Positions 46,971 through 57,284 of a stretch of DNA of 64,000 nt are shown here, piece by piece (position 1 is the stretch's first letter; each line of letters begins with the position of its first letter). Position numbers and translations under genes: made by a program. Source of the stretch: Paracoccus hibiscisoli (GTDB taxonomy: Bacteria; Pseudomonadota; Alphaproteobacteria; Rhodobacterales; Rhodobacteraceae); the NCBI RefSeq assembly GCF_005048265.1, contig NZ_SUNH01000010.1, positions 1 to 64,000 on the forward strand. The letters are read 5' to 3'. Below the pieces are notes generated by a model. The model had not been told where the DNA came from. It did no database searches and saw nothing but the letters and a program-made list of their open reading frames with translations.

Positions 46971-47570
46971 ATGCTGGACGACCATCATCACCCCGACTTT
47001 CGAACGCAATTCGTGCGTGAACCGGCGAACCTGCGCCATTATCCGGCGCTGGTGCTGAATGCCGACTATCGCCCGCTGAGCTATTATCCGCTGTCGCTGT
47101 GGCCTTGGCAGGAGGCGATCAAGGCGGTGTTCCTGGACCGGGTCACCATCATCGCCGAATACGACCACGAGGTGCGAAGCCAGCGACAGGCATTCCGCAT
47201 CCCCTCGGTGGTGGTGCTGAAGGATTTCGTCCGACCCCAGAAGCGCGTGGCATTCACGCGCTTCAATCTTTTTCTGCGGGATGAATTCTGCTGTCAGTAT
47301 TGCGGGGCCAAGGGCGATCTGACCTTTGACCATGTTGTGCCGCGGTCGCGCGGCGGGATCACCAGTTGGGAGAACGTGGTCGCGGCCTGTTCGCCCTGCA
47401 ACCTGAAAAAGGCCAATCGCAGCCTGCGCCATTCCGGGATGCACCTGCGCCGCCCGCCGCGCCAGCCTTCGGCCGATGAGATGCATGCCGTGGGGCGGCG
47501 CTTTCCGCCCAACCACCTGCATGACAGCTGGATGGATTTCCTGTACTGGGACGCGGAACTGGACAGCTGA
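46971..47570 (+). CDS. HNH endonuclease
   Basis: This 199-aa protein has an HNH nuclease domain in its middle: CCQYCG (first Cys pair, about residue 106), FDHVVPRSRGG (catalytic His), WENVVAACSPCNLKK (second Cys pair and Asn). The N-terminal part (LVLNADYRPLSYYPLSLWPW) is shared by a widely conserved housekeeping HNH family in alphaproteobacteria, so it is not necessarily a defence nuclease. A GC-rich dyad (46852-46887) lies upstream. Convergent with a small membrane protein gene. Confidence 0.92.
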   Translation: MLDDHHHPDFRTQFVREPANLRHYPALVLNADYRPLSYYPLSLWPWQEAIKAVFLDRVTIIAEYDHEVRSQRQAFRIPSVVVLKDFVRPQKRVAFTRFNLFLRDEFCCQYCGAKGDLTFDHVVPRSRGGITSWENVVAACSPCNLKKANRSLRHSGMHLRRPPRQPSADEMHAVGRRFPPNHLHDSWMDFLYWDAELDS

Positions 47571-47573
47571 GCC

Positions 47574-47747
47574 TCAGCCGTCGTGATCATGCCGCCCGCG
47601 CTGGTTCAAATGCACCAACAGCGCGCCGCTGAGCGCGATCAGCAGAAATGCCACCGGCGGCACGCCCGCGGACAGGCCTGCCCAGATCGTCGCGCCAGCG
47701 GCCAGGACCACGGCGGCGATCATCACGAGGAAATGGGTCAGCGGCAT
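47574..47747 (-). CDS. Small membrane protein (57 aa)
   Basis: This gene encodes MPLTHFLVMIAAVVLAAGAT followed by a second hydrophobic helix VAFLLIALSGALLVHL and a polar His/Arg tail ending HDHDG. GAAGGAG stands 6 nt before the ATG, a very strong ribosome binding site. The stop falls 3 bp beyond the HNH gene stop. Two helices and no other domain; function unknown. It is easily missed by gene callers because of its length. Confidence 0.75.
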   Translation of the reverse strand: MPLTHFLVMIAAVVLAAGATIWAGLSAGVPPVAFLLIALSGALLVHLNQRGRHDHDG

Positions 47748-47911
47748 GGGTCACTCCTTCTCCTTCGGGGAATATGGGCCGGGCGGCGCGGGTTGAAAAG
47801 GCCATCCGATCAAATGCACGGCGTTTTGCGGGTCCGTCCGGCGGATTCGCGCGGATTTGACGCAATCCGGGCGCATGTCTTGACCCCCGGTCGGGGCGAC
47901 CCTAGATCAGC

Positions 47912-47960
47912 GGGCGAGGACGACCTCCCCGCATCGGGTGTCATCTCCGGGACGGCCCGG
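47912..47960 (+). promoter_or_regulatory. Guanidine-II riboswitch (mini-ykkC)
   Basis: Two hairpins with ACGR tetraloops, the defining feature of this class, stand in tandem. P1 is GAGG-ACGA-CCTC (47916-47927) with outer GGG/CCC pairs. P2 is CCGGG-ACGG-CCCGG (47947-47960). They are separated by 16-19 nt and followed by GTGAGG at the ribosome binding site and the gdx ATG at 47980. Guanidinium binding is expected to free the ribosome binding site and switch the exporter on. Confidence 0.85.
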
Positions 47961-47979
47961 ATTCGCGTGAGGTACCCCC

Positions 47980-48294
47980 ATGCCCTGGATCCTTCTGTTC
48001 GCCGCCGGTCTGCTGGAAATCATCTGGGCGACCGCCATGAAATATTCCCAGGGCTTCACCCGCCCGCTGCCGACGGCGGTGATGGTCGTGGGGATGGTGG
48101 CGTCCTTCTGGCTGCTGGCAACGGCGATGCGGTCGCTGCCCCTGGGGACGGCTTATATGGTCTGGACCGGCATCGGCGCGGTGGGCAGCTTTGTCGTGGG
48201 CGTGGTCTTTCTGGCCGAGCCGGTGACGGCGATGCGCATGGCGGCGGCGGGTCTGATCGTCGCGGGCATCGTGACCATGAAGCTGGCGTCGTGA
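47980..48294 (+). CDS. gdx: Guanidinium exporter Gdx (SugE-type SMR protein)
   Basis: This 104-aa four-helix small multidrug resistance protein exports guanidinium in exchange for protons. The start WILLFAAGLLEIIWATAMKY carries the essential Glu, and SLPLGTAYMVWTGIGAVGSF is the SugE/Gdx-type stretch, distinct from EmrE-type multidrug forms. The upstream guanidine-II riboswitch independently supports the guanidinium role. The family A hairpin repeat follows 20 bp after the stop. Confidence 0.95.
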   Translation: MPWILLFAAGLLEIIWATAMKYSQGFTRPLPTAVMVVGMVASFWLLATAMRSLPLGTAYMVWTGIGAVGSFVVGVVFLAEPVTAMRMAAAGLIVAGIVTMKLAS

Positions 48295-48314
48295 CGGCGC
48301 GGCGGCCCGGCGCG

Positions 48315-48363
48315 GGTTGCGTCCCGCGACGGCCGGGGGCGCTCGCGCCCCCCGGACCCCCCG
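48315..48363 (+). repeat. Intergenic hairpin repeat, family A, copy 3
   Basis: GGTTGCGTCCCGCGACGG is followed by GGGGGCG and CGCCCCCCGG as imperfect arms, then ACCCCCC. It lies between gdx and ilvD and may terminate the gdx transcript. Confidence 0.8.
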
Positions 48364-48480
48364 CCCCGCGCGCCTTTGTGAGGGGGTGCGGACAGAAAAG
48401 CGCGCCCGGCGGCGTGCGGGGGTAATTTCCTTCCGTCGCGCGGGGTGATAGACGCAATCGCAGCCAAAGGAGATCAGCCC

Positions 48481-50319
48481 ATGCCCGCCTATCGTTCCCG
48501 CACCACCACTCATGGCCGCAACATGGCAGGCGCGCGTGGCCTGTGGCGCGCGACGGGCGTCAAGGAGGGCGATTTCGGCAAGCCGATCATTGCCATCGTC
48601 AACAGCTTTACCCAGTTCGTGCCGGGCCACGTCCATCTGAAGGATCTGGGCCAGCTGGTCGCCCGCGAGGTCGAGGCGGCGGGCGGGATCGCCAAGGAGT
48701 TCAACACCATCGCGGTCGATGACGGGATCGCCATGGGCCATGACGGGATGCTGTATTCGCTGCCCTCGCGCGAGATCATCGCCGATTCGGTCGAATACAT
48801 GGTCAACGCCCATTGCGCCGACGCGATGGTCTGCATCAGCAATTGCGACAAGATCACGCCGGGCATGCTGATGGCGTCGCTGCGCCTGAACATCCCCACC
48901 GTCTTCGTGTCGGGCGGCCCGATGGAGGCCGGCAAGGTCGTGCTGCAGGACGGGCGCGTCAAGGCGCTGGATCTGGTCGACGCGATGGTCGCGGCGGCCG
49001 ATGATTCGGTGTCCGACAGCGACTTGGCCGCGATCGAACAGGCGGCCTGCCCGACTTGCGGGTCCTGTTCGGGGATGTTCACGGCCAATTCGATGAACTG
49101 CCTGACCGAGGCCCTGGGCCTGTCGCTGCCGGGCAACGGCTCGACCTTGGCGACCCATGCCGACCGCAAGCGGCTGTTCGTTGAGGCGGGCCACCTGATC
49201 GTCGATCTGGCCAAGCGCCATTATGACGGCGACGATTACAGCGTGCTGCCCCGCAACGTGGCCAGCTTTGCCGCCTTTGAAAACGCGATGACGCTGGACA
49301 TCGCCATGGGCGGGTCGACCAACACCGTCCTGCACCTGCTGGCTGCGGCGCATGAGGCGGGCATCGATTTCACCATGTCCGACATCGACCGCCTGTCGCG
49401 CAAGGTGCCGGTCCTGTGCAAGGTCGCGCCCGCCAAGGACGATGTGCACATGGAGGACGTCCACCGCGCCGGCGGCATCATGGCGATCCTGGGTCAGCTG
49501 GATCGGGCGGGTCTGCTGGACACGTCCGTGGGCAGCGTCCATTCCGGCACGCTGGCGCAGGCGCTGGACCGGTGGGACGTGTCGCGCACGGAGGCGGCCT
49601 CGGTCCACGACTTCTTCCGGGCGGCACCGGGCGGGGTGGCCACGCAGACCGCGTTCTCGCAGGCGAACCGCTATGACGATGTCGATCTGGACCGCGAAAA
49701 GGGCGTGATCCGGTCGGCAGAGCATGCCTTTTCGCGCGATGGCGGGCTGGCGGTGCTGTATGGCAACCTGGCCGAGGATGGCTGCATCGTGAAGACGGCG
49801 GGCGTGGACGATTCGAACCTGACCTTCGAAGGCCCGGCCCATATCTTCGAAAGCCAGGATGACAGCGTCAGCGCCATCCTGACCGGCAAGGTCAAGGCCG
49901 GAGAGGTCGTGCTGATCCGTTACGAAGGCCCGCGTGGCGGCCCCGGCATGCAGGAGATGCTGTATCCGACCAGCTATCTGAAATCCAAGGGCCTGGGCAA
50001 GGAATGCGCGCTGGTCACCGATGGCCGCTTTTCGGGCGGCTCGTCGGGGCTGTCGATCGGCCATGTCTCGCCCGAGGCGGCCGAGGGCGGCACGATCGGC
50101 CTGGTCGAACAGGGCGACCTGATCCGCATCGACATCCCCAACCGCCGGATCGAACTGATGGTCGATGACGCGACCCTGGCCGCCCGCCGCGCGGCCCGCG
50201 AGACGGAGGGTTGGAAGCCCGCCAAGCCGCGCAAGCGCAAGATCACCACGGCCCTGCGCGCCTATGCCTCGATGACCACCAGCGCGGCCAAGGGCGCGGT
50301 CCGGGTCGTCCCGGAGTGA
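48481..50319 (+). CDS. ilvD: Dihydroxy-acid dehydratase
   Basis: IlvD dehydrates dihydroxy acids in valine, leucine and isoleucine synthesis with an Fe-S cluster. The 612-aa protein has [13 protein letters not shown] and [17 protein letters not shown], which hold the cluster Cys residues, and the C-terminal [15 protein letters not shown] substrate loop. I start at ATG 48481 ([19 protein letters not shown]); GGAG precedes it. ilvC lies 1 kb further on behind two Lrp-type genes. Confidence 0.98.
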   Translation: MPAYRSRTTTHGRNMAGARGLWRATGVKEGDFGKPIIAIVNSFTQFVPGHVHLKDLGQLVAREVEAAGGIAKEFNTIAVDDGIAMGHDGMLYSLPSREIIADSVEYMVNAHCADAMVCISNCDKITPGMLMASLRLNIPTVFVSGGPMEAGKVVLQDGRVKALDLVDAMVAAADDSVSDSDLAAIEQAACPTCGSCSGMFTANSMNCLTEALGLSLPGNGSTLATHADRKRLFVEAGHLIVDLAKRHYDGDDYSVLPRNVASFAAFENAMTLDIAMGGSTNTVLHLLAAAHEAGIDFTMSDIDRLSRKVPVLCKVAPAKDDVHMEDVHRAGGIMAILGQLDRAGLLDTSVGSVHSGTLAQALDRWDVSRTEAASVHDFFRAAPGGVATQTAFSQANRYDDVDLDREKGVIRSAEHAFSRDGGLAVLYGNLAEDGCIVKTAGVDDSNLTFEGPAHIFESQDDSVSAILTGKVKAGEVVLIRYEGPRGGPGMQEMLYPTSYLKSKGLGKECALVTDGRFSGGSSGLSIGHVSPEAAEGGTIGLVEQGDLIRIDIPNRRIELMVDDATLAARRAARETEGWKPAKPRKRKITTALRAYASMTTSAAKGAVRVVPE

Positions 50320-50340
50320 TCCGCGCGCCGGGGCCTGGGG

Positions 50341-52400
<2,060 letters not shown>

Positions 52401-52430
52401 TCGACCGCGACCGGGGGTTTCACACCCCAT

Positions 52431-52592
52431 GCCCGGTGCCAACGCACCGGGCGTTCGCCTTGGAAAAGGTCCCCCGGACCTTTTCCGGACGCGGCTCACC
52501 CCCGTGGGATATTTCCTTGAAGAAGAAGCAGTCTTTCTTCTTCACTCAAATATCCTGGGGGGAGTCCGAAGGACGGGGGGCAACGCCCCCCT
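52431..52592. terminator. Array of four hairpins between ilvC and the GST gene
   Basis: In order: GCCCGGTGC/GCACCGGGC (52431-52452); GGAAAAGGTCC/GGACCTTTTCC with a 3-nt loop (52462-52486); a 21-nt arm pair with three central mismatches, GGATATTT...TGAAGAAGAA against TTCTTCTTCA...AAATATCC (52507-52555); and GGGGGG/CCCCCC (about 52575-52592). The third and fourth are repeat family B, copy 3. The site lies between convergent genes. Confidence 0.75.
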
Positions 52593-52595
52593 TTC

Positions 52596-53459
52596 TCATG
52601 CCTGCCGCTTGTCCTCGGTCCGCGTCTGGAAATCCGACGCGTCGTGGCGCTCATGCAGCTGCTTGGAGGGATCGCCCGACACGTTGTTCACCATGATCCC
52701 GCGCTGCACGGCCGGGCGTGCCGCGATCTCGGCCTGCCAGCGGTGCAGGTTGCGATAGCTCTCCGCGTCCAGAAAGGTCGCCGCATCGCCATAGGCGCCG
52801 CCGGTGATCAGCCGCCCGTACCACGGCCATATCGCCATGTCGGCGATGGTATAATCGTCGCCCGCGATGAACCGGTTGTCGACCAGGCGCCTGTCCAGCA
52901 GGTCCAGCTGGCGCTTGACCTCCATCGTGAAGCGGTCGATCGCATATTCGATCTTTGTCGGCGCATAGGCATAGAAGTGCCCAAAGCCGCCGCCCAGATA
53001 GGGGCCCGCACCCATCTGCCAGAACAGCCAGTTCAGCGTCTCGGTCCGCGCCGCGGGGTCGGTGGGCAGAAAGGCGCCATATTTCTCGGCCAGGTACAGC
53101 AGGATCGACCCCGATTCAAAGACCCGCTGCGGCGGGGTCACGGAATGATCCATCAGCGCGGGAATCTTGCTGTTGGGGTTGGCCGCGACGAAGCCGCTGC
53201 CGAACTGGTCGCCATCGCCGATCTTGATCAGCCAGGCGTCGTATTCGGCGTCGTGGCCTGCCTCCAACAGCTCCTCCAGCAGGATCGTGACCTTCTGCCC
53301 GTTGGGCGTCGCCAGCGAATAGAGCTGCAGCGGATGCCGGCCCACAGGCAGGTCGCGGTCGAACTGCGCGCCGGCGGTGGGCTTGTTGATGCTGGCGAAC
53401 TGGCCGCCATTCTCCTTGCCGGGGGTCCAGACCTTGGGCGGGGTATAGTCGTCGCTCAT
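52596..53459 (-). CDS. Glutathione S-transferase, YghU-like disulfide-bond oxidoreductase
   Basis: This 287-aa protein has the long N-terminal extension of YghU/YfcG-type enzymes (VWTPGKENGGQFASINKPTA), a thioredoxin-like domain starting LQLYSLATPNGQKVTILLEE, and the helical GST domain (ADMAIWPWYGRL). It reduces disulfides or peroxides with glutathione, fitting gshA in the same genome. I start at ATG 53459; a longer frame crosses the divergent promoter. Confidence 0.93.
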   Translation of the reverse strand: MSDDYTPPKVWTPGKENGGQFASINKPTAGAQFDRDLPVGRHPLQLYSLATPNGQKVTILLEELLEAGHDAEYDAWLIKIGDGDQFGSGFVAANPNSKIPALMDHSVTPPQRVFESGSILLYLAEKYGAFLPTDPAARTETLNWLFWQMGAGPYLGGGFGHFYAYAPTKIEYAIDRFTMEVKRQLDLLDRRLVDNRFIAGDDYTIADMAIWPWYGRLITGGAYGDAATFLDAESYRNLHRWQAEIAARPAVQRGIMVNNVSGDPSKQLHERHDASDFQTRTEDKRQA

Positions 53460-53524
53460 CGGGATATCCTGTGATTGCGTCGGGCCAAAGATGTGGGCGG
53501 GGCGGGGGAACATCAACCATGCCC

Positions 53525-53552
53525 TTGCGATGTTCTTGATGTGTTCTATAAT
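53525..53552 (+). promoter_or_regulatory. Sigma-70-type promoter, probably leaderless
   Basis: TTGCGA (53525-53530) and a perfect TATAAT (53547-53552) are 16 bp apart. The ATG of the radical SAM gene begins 7 bp after the -10, where transcription would start, so the mRNA may have no leader. No Shine-Dalgarno sequence is present. Confidence 0.65.
53532..53546 (+). promoter_or_regulatory. LexA (SOS) box, GTTC-N7-GTTC
   Basis: GTTC TTGATGT GTTC is an exact match to the direct-repeat LexA box of alphaproteobacteria (GTTC-N7-GTTC, established in Rhodobacter). It fills the -35/-10 spacer of the promoter for the radical SAM gene, where LexA would block RNA polymerase. Confidence 0.75.
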
Positions 53553-53558
53553 CACCCC

Positions 53559-54638
53559 ATGCTGCCGCCCCGTGATCCCGACCAGCGCCTGAAGGCCCGT
53601 GGCGCCGACACCCGCCCCGCCGGGCGGTTCGAGCGCGAGAGCCGCATCCGCGAATCCGACGATTGGGACATCCCCGAGGAACAGGTCCTGCTGCGGACCG
53701 AGGTGACGGTCGAACGCCCGCGCAGCATCATCACCCGCAACACCTCACCGGACATCAGCTTTGACCGCTCGATCAACCCCTATCGGGGGTGCGAGCATGG
53801 CTGCATCTATTGCTATGCCCGGCCCAGCCATGCCTATCTGGGCCTGTCGCCGGGGCTGGATTTCGAGACCAGGATCACCGCCAAACCCGATGCCGCAGCC
53901 CTGCTGGCGCGTGAGCTGGCCCGGCCCCGCTATCGTCCCGCGCCGATCGCGCTTGGCACCAACACCGACCCCTATCAGCCGGTCGAGGCGCGGCTGGCGA
54001 TCATGCCGGGCATCCTGCGGGTGCTGCGCGACTGGAACCATCCGGTGACGCTGGTGACGCGCGGCCAGACCGTCCTGCGCGATCTGGACCTGTGGGCGGA
54101 ACTGGCGGCGCGCGATCAGGCGGCGGTGGGGGTCAGCGTGACCACGCTGGACGCGGATCTGGCCCGCGCGCTGGAGCCGCGCGCGCCCACCCCCGCCACC
54201 CGTCTGCGGATGATCCGCGATCTGTCGCGGGCGGGCGTCCCGGTCCGCGTGATGGTCGCCCCCGTCATCCCCGTCCTGACCGAGCCCGAGATCGAAAGGA
54301 TCCTGACCGCCGCGCGCGAGGCGGGCGCGACCACCGCCACGATGATCCCCCTGCGCCTGCCGCATGAGGTGGCGCCCCTGTTCCGCGACTGGCTGGAGCG
54401 GCACCGCCCCGGCATGGCCACGCATGTGATGAACCGGGTGCAGGACATGCGCGGCGGGCGCGACAACGACCCGCGATTCGGCCACCGTTTCCGGGGCGAG
54501 GGGCTGCATGCCCAACTGGCGCAGCAGCGGTTCCGGCTGGCGCGCAAGCGGCTGGACTATCGCAGCGGCGGCCCGGCGCTGGACTGTTCACGCTTTGGCC
54601 CGCCGCCGCGGGCGGGGGATCAGCTGTCGCTGTTCTAA
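53559..54638 (+). CDS. PA0069-family radical SAM protein (SplB-like)
   Basis: This 359-aa protein has the [4Fe-4S]/SAM motif CxxxCxxC in GCEHGCIYCYARPSH, with the N-terminal PA0069-type RSIITRNTSPDISFDRSIN. VRVMVAPVIPVLTEPEIE and the C-terminal GFR-type region follow. The family is related to spore photoproduct lyase; its reaction is not established. The SOS box in its promoter suggests a DNA-damage role. The 3' end overlaps the convergent methyltransferase gene by 4 bp. Confidence 0.88.
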   Translation: MLPPRDPDQRLKARGADTRPAGRFERESRIRESDDWDIPEEQVLLRTEVTVERPRSIITRNTSPDISFDRSINPYRGCEHGCIYCYARPSHAYLGLSPGLDFETRITAKPDAAALLARELARPRYRPAPIALGTNTDPYQPVEARLAIMPGILRVLRDWNHPVTLVTRGQTVLRDLDLWAELAARDQAAVGVSVTTLDADLARALEPRAPTPATRLRMIRDLSRAGVPVRVMVAPVIPVLTEPEIERILTAAREAGATTATMIPLRLPHEVAPLFRDWLERHRPGMATHVMNRVQDMRGGRDNDPRFGHRFRGEGLHAQLAQQRFRLARKRLDYRSGGPALDCSRFGPPPRAGDQLSLF

Positions 54639-55603
54639 TGGCGGCGGTCGTCGGGGCTGCTGAAGGCGCCCAGCTGTTCGGCGATCCGCTCCAGCGTGGG
54701 GCGGGGGCCGCGCGGGCGGGTCTGGAGCGCCTCGGCCATTGCGCGCAGATGCGCGGGCATGGTGCCGCAGCAGCCGCCGATGATCCGCACGCCCAGGTCG
54801 CGCGCCAGGCAGGCGTAATCGGCCATCAGCGCGGGCGTGCCGTCGTAATGGATATGCCCGTCATGCAGATGCGGGACGCCGGCATTGCCCTTGGCGATCA
54901 CCGGACGCTCGTTTCCCGAGGCCGCAAAGCCGGTGACCGACCGCAGCAGGTCCGACGCGCCGACGCCGCAATTCGCGCCATAGGCCACGGGCGGGTTGGG
55001 CAGGCGTTCGACCGCCGCCGCCAGCTGGCCGGGCGTCACGCCCATGATCGTGCGCCCCGCCGTGTCAAAGCTGAGACTGGCGCACCAGGCCATGCCGGTC
55101 AGGCGCGCGGCCTCGGCGGCGGCGCGCAGCTCCTCCAGCGAGGCCAGCGTCTCGAACCACAGGATGTCGGCGCCGCCGTCCTGCAGGGCCTGGGCCTGTT
55201 CGTGGAACATCTGGACGGCGCGGGCATGGGTCAGGCTACCCATCGGGGCCATGAACTCTCCGATCGGGCCGATCGAGCCCGCCACGATCACCGTGCGACC
55301 GGCGCGGTCGGCCTGATCGCGGGCGATTCCGGCGGCCAGGCGGTTCAGCTCGGTCACGCGGGTGGCGGCACCATGCAGGGCCAGGCGGCTGGCATTGGCG
55401 GCAAAGCTGTTGGTCAGGAAAAGATCCGACCCGGCCTCGATCGCGGCGCGGTGCAGGGCGGCGATGCGGTCGGGATGGGTCGCGTTCCAGATTTCGGGCG
55501 GGGTGGCCGCGTCCAGACCCATGTTGAACAGCGCGGTGCCCGTGGCCCCGTCGGCCAGCACATGCGGGCGGGTCTGCAGCATCCGGGACAGCGCGTCGGT
55601 CAT
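54635..55603 (-). CDS. Homocysteine S-methyltransferase family protein
   Basis: This 322-aa barrel enzyme transfers a methyl group to homocysteine (betaine-, S-methylmethionine- or corrinoid-linked types share the fold). The zinc site is Cys of GANCGVG plus the GGCCGT pair, and LADGATGTALFNMG is the N-terminal signature. AAGGA lies 7 nt before ATG 55603, favouring it over upstream starts. Methyl donor not determinable. Confidence 0.9.
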   Translation of the reverse strand: MTDALSRMLQTRPHVLADGATGTALFNMGLDAATPPEIWNATHPDRIAALHRAAIEAGSDLFLTNSFAANASRLALHGAATRVTELNRLAAGIARDQADRAGRTVIVAGSIGPIGEFMAPMGSLTHARAVQMFHEQAQALQDGGADILWFETLASLEELRAAAEAARLTGMAWCASLSFDTAGRTIMGVTPGQLAAAVERLPNPPVAYGANCGVGASDLLRSVTGFAASGNERPVIAKGNAGVPHLHDGHIHYDGTPALMADYACLARDLGVRIIGGCCGTMPAHLRAMAEALQTRPRGPRPTLERIAEQLGAFSSPDDRRH

Positions 55604-55710
55604 CACCACATCCTTGGCCATGCGCCGGGGCGCCGGGGCAATGTCGGGTCCAGTCATCAGGTCCATGTCGGGATGTGCCACATCAGGAAGGATTTTGACA
55701 TGAACGAATG

Positions 55711-55737
55711 AAAAACCGCGCCGGTTTCCCGGCGCGG
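55711..55737 (-). terminator. Rho-independent terminator after rplI
   Basis: On the minus strand, arms CCGCGCCGG and CCGGCGCGG around a GAAA loop are followed by five T residues. It ends the rpsF–rpsR–rplI operon. Confidence 0.9.
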
Positions 55738-55768
55738 CAAAATTTGTCTGCACTTGATCCGGACAGGA

Positions 55769-56353
55769 TCAGTTGCGGTCGTCGCTTTCGCCATCATCGG
55801 CACCGCCGATGTCGTCGAACAGCTCGGCGATCTCGAATTCGGCCTCGGCATCGGCTTCGGCGGCGATGTCCTGGATGGACTTGCCCTGGGCCTGCAGCTC
55901 GGCTTCCTCGTTCGAACGCGCGACGTTCATGGTGATCGTCGCCTCGACCTCGGGGTGCAGCACGACGGTGACGTCATGCAGACCCAGATCCTTGATCGGC
56001 TCGCGCAGCACGACCGACTTGCGGTCGACGGTAAAGCCGGCCTCGGTCGCGGCCTCTGCGGCGTCACGCGTGGTGACCGACCCGTACAGCGCACCCGAAT
56101 CGGATGCCGAACGGATGACCACGAAGGTCTGGCCGTCCAGTTTCTCGGCGATCTTCTGGGCTTCGGCCTTGGACTCCGCGTTGCGGGTCTCCAGCTGCGC
56201 CTTCTGACCTTCGAACGCCTTGATGTTGGCTTCCGACGCGCGCATCGCCTTGCCCTGGGGCAGGAGATAGTTGCGTGCAAAGCCTTGCTTGACGTTCACG
56301 ACTTCGCCCATCTGGCCCAGCTTGGCCACACGTTCCAGCAGGATGACTTGCAT
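55769..56353 (-). CDS. rplI: 50S ribosomal protein L9
   Basis: L9 (194 aa) begins with the rRNA-binding N-terminal domain ([32 protein letters not shown]), then the long connecting helix and the C-terminal domain ([16 protein letters not shown]). The last about 35 residues are an acidic Asp/Glu/Ala tail ([18 protein letters not shown]), longer than in E. coli (149 aa) and typical of alphaproteobacteria. Third gene of the operon. Confidence 0.97.
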   Translation of the reverse strand: MQVILLERVAKLGQMGEVVNVKQGFARNYLLPQGKAMRASEANIKAFEGQKAQLETRNAESKAEAQKIAEKLDGQTFVVIRSASDSGALYGSVTTRDAAEAATEAGFTVDRKSVVLREPIKDLGLHDVTVVLHPEVEATITMNVARSNEEAELQAQGKSIQDIAAEADAEAEFEIAELFDDIGGADDGESDDRN

Positions 56354-56366
56354 CGTTCAGGTCTCC

Positions 56367-56594
56367 TTACTTGACGACATAGGGCAGCAGGGCCAGGAAA
56401 CGCGCGCGCTTGATGGCACGGGCCAGCTCGCGTTGTTTCTTGGCCGAGACGGCGGTGATGCGCGAGGGCACGATCTTGCCGCGTTCGCTGATATAGCGCT
56501 GCAGCAGGCGGGTGTCCTTGTAGTCGATCGCAGGTGCGTTATCGCCCGAGAACGGGCAGACCTTGCGACGACGGAAGAAGGGTTTGTTGGCCAT
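56367..56594 (-). CDS. rpsR: 30S ribosomal protein S18
   Basis: S18 (75 aa) pairs with S6 on the platform of the small subunit. The sequences [36 protein letters not shown] and [18 protein letters not shown] cover the whole protein. It lies 13 bp upstream of rplI and 13 bp downstream of rpsF. Confidence 0.98.
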   Translation of the reverse strand: MANKPFFRRRKVCPFSGDNAPAIDYKDTRLLQRYISERGKIVPSRITAVSAKKQRELARAIKRARFLALLPYVVK

Positions 56595-56607
56595 TCGTCA
56601 GATCCTC

Positions 56608-57048
56608 TCAGTTCCGCTCGCGGCGTTCGCCGCGGTCGCCGCCACGATCGCCCCGGTCGCCGCGATCACGGTCGCCCCGGTCGGGACGGTCGCCACGGGG
56701 ACGGTCGCCACGCTCGCCACGCTCTTCGCGCTTCTGCATCTGGACCGAGGGGCCTTCCTGATGCTCGTCCACGCGGATGGTCATCACGCGCATCACGTCA
56801 TCATGCAGGCGGGCCAGGCGTTCCATTTCCAGCACGGCACCCGAGGGGGCGTCGGTGCGCAGGAAGGCATAGTGGCCCTTGCGGTTCTTGTTGATCTTGT
56901 AGGCCAGGGTGCGCACACCCCAGTATTCATGCTCAACGACCTTGCCGCCGTTATCGGCGAGTACGGTCGAGAAGTGTTCGATCAGCCCTTCGGCCTGCGT
57001 GTTCGACAGGTCCTGGCGGGCGATCAGCACATGCTCGTACAGAGGCAT
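56608..57048 (-). CDS. rpsF: 30S ribosomal protein S6 with Arg/Gly/Asp-rich tail
   Basis: S6 (146 aa) has the normal ferredoxin-like body ([49 protein letters not shown]). Residues about 107-146 are an unusual low-complexity tail of RGDR/ERGD units. E. coli S6 carries an added poly-Glu tail instead. I start at ATG 57048, since a longer frame lacks family similarity. First gene of the operon. Confidence 0.97.
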   Translation of the reverse strand: MPLYEHVLIARQDLSNTQAEGLIEHFSTVLADNGGKVVEHEYWGVRTLAYKINKNRKGHYAFLRTDAPSGAVLEMERLARLHDDVMRVMTIRVDEHQEGPSVQMQKREERGERGDRPRGDRPDRGDRDRGDRGDRGGDRGERRERN

Positions 57049-57247
57049 GGCGATCCTTTCGGGTTTCTTGCGCATTTCATCGACGGGCCGTCCCTTCCGC
57101 ACCCGTCACGAGAGGCTGCGCCGTTACAGATAAGCCAAGGCGGAAGGATGGCGTGTCATAGCAGCAGATCGCGCGGATGCAAGGGATTTCGCCTCATCCC
57201 GGCCTGCCGCAGCGGGTGGGGGTTCACATTCCGCCCGGCGTGATTAT

Positions 57248-57263
57248 ATTCCAGTAAATGAAT
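57248..57263 (+). promoter_or_regulatory. SqrR/BigR-type operator, ATTC-N8-GAAT
   Basis: ATTC (57248-57251) and GAAT (57260-57263) are separated by exactly eight bases inside an AT-rich island, matching the ATTC-N8-GAAT site reported for the persulfide sensor SqrR of Rhodobacter capsulatus. It stands 21 bp before the dioxygenase start and would overlap its promoter. Confidence 0.7.
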
Positions 57264-57284
57264 GTATTTGGGAAGGAGCAGGCG

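Noticed and set aside
46971..47570. HNH gene as a defence or phage nuclease
   Set aside because: The sequence matches a housekeeping HNH family widespread in alphaproteobacteria and its base composition and neighbours are core.
47941..50064. 707-codon open frame opposite gdx and ilvD
   Set aside because: It is a shadow of ilvD; the composition is His/Gln/Arg-rich as expected for antisense of GC-rich genes.
55604..55710. SAM or SAH riboswitch before the homocysteine methyltransferase gene
   Set aside because: I looked for the conserved cores of SAM-II and SAH elements and saw none; the region has no convincing pseudoknot.
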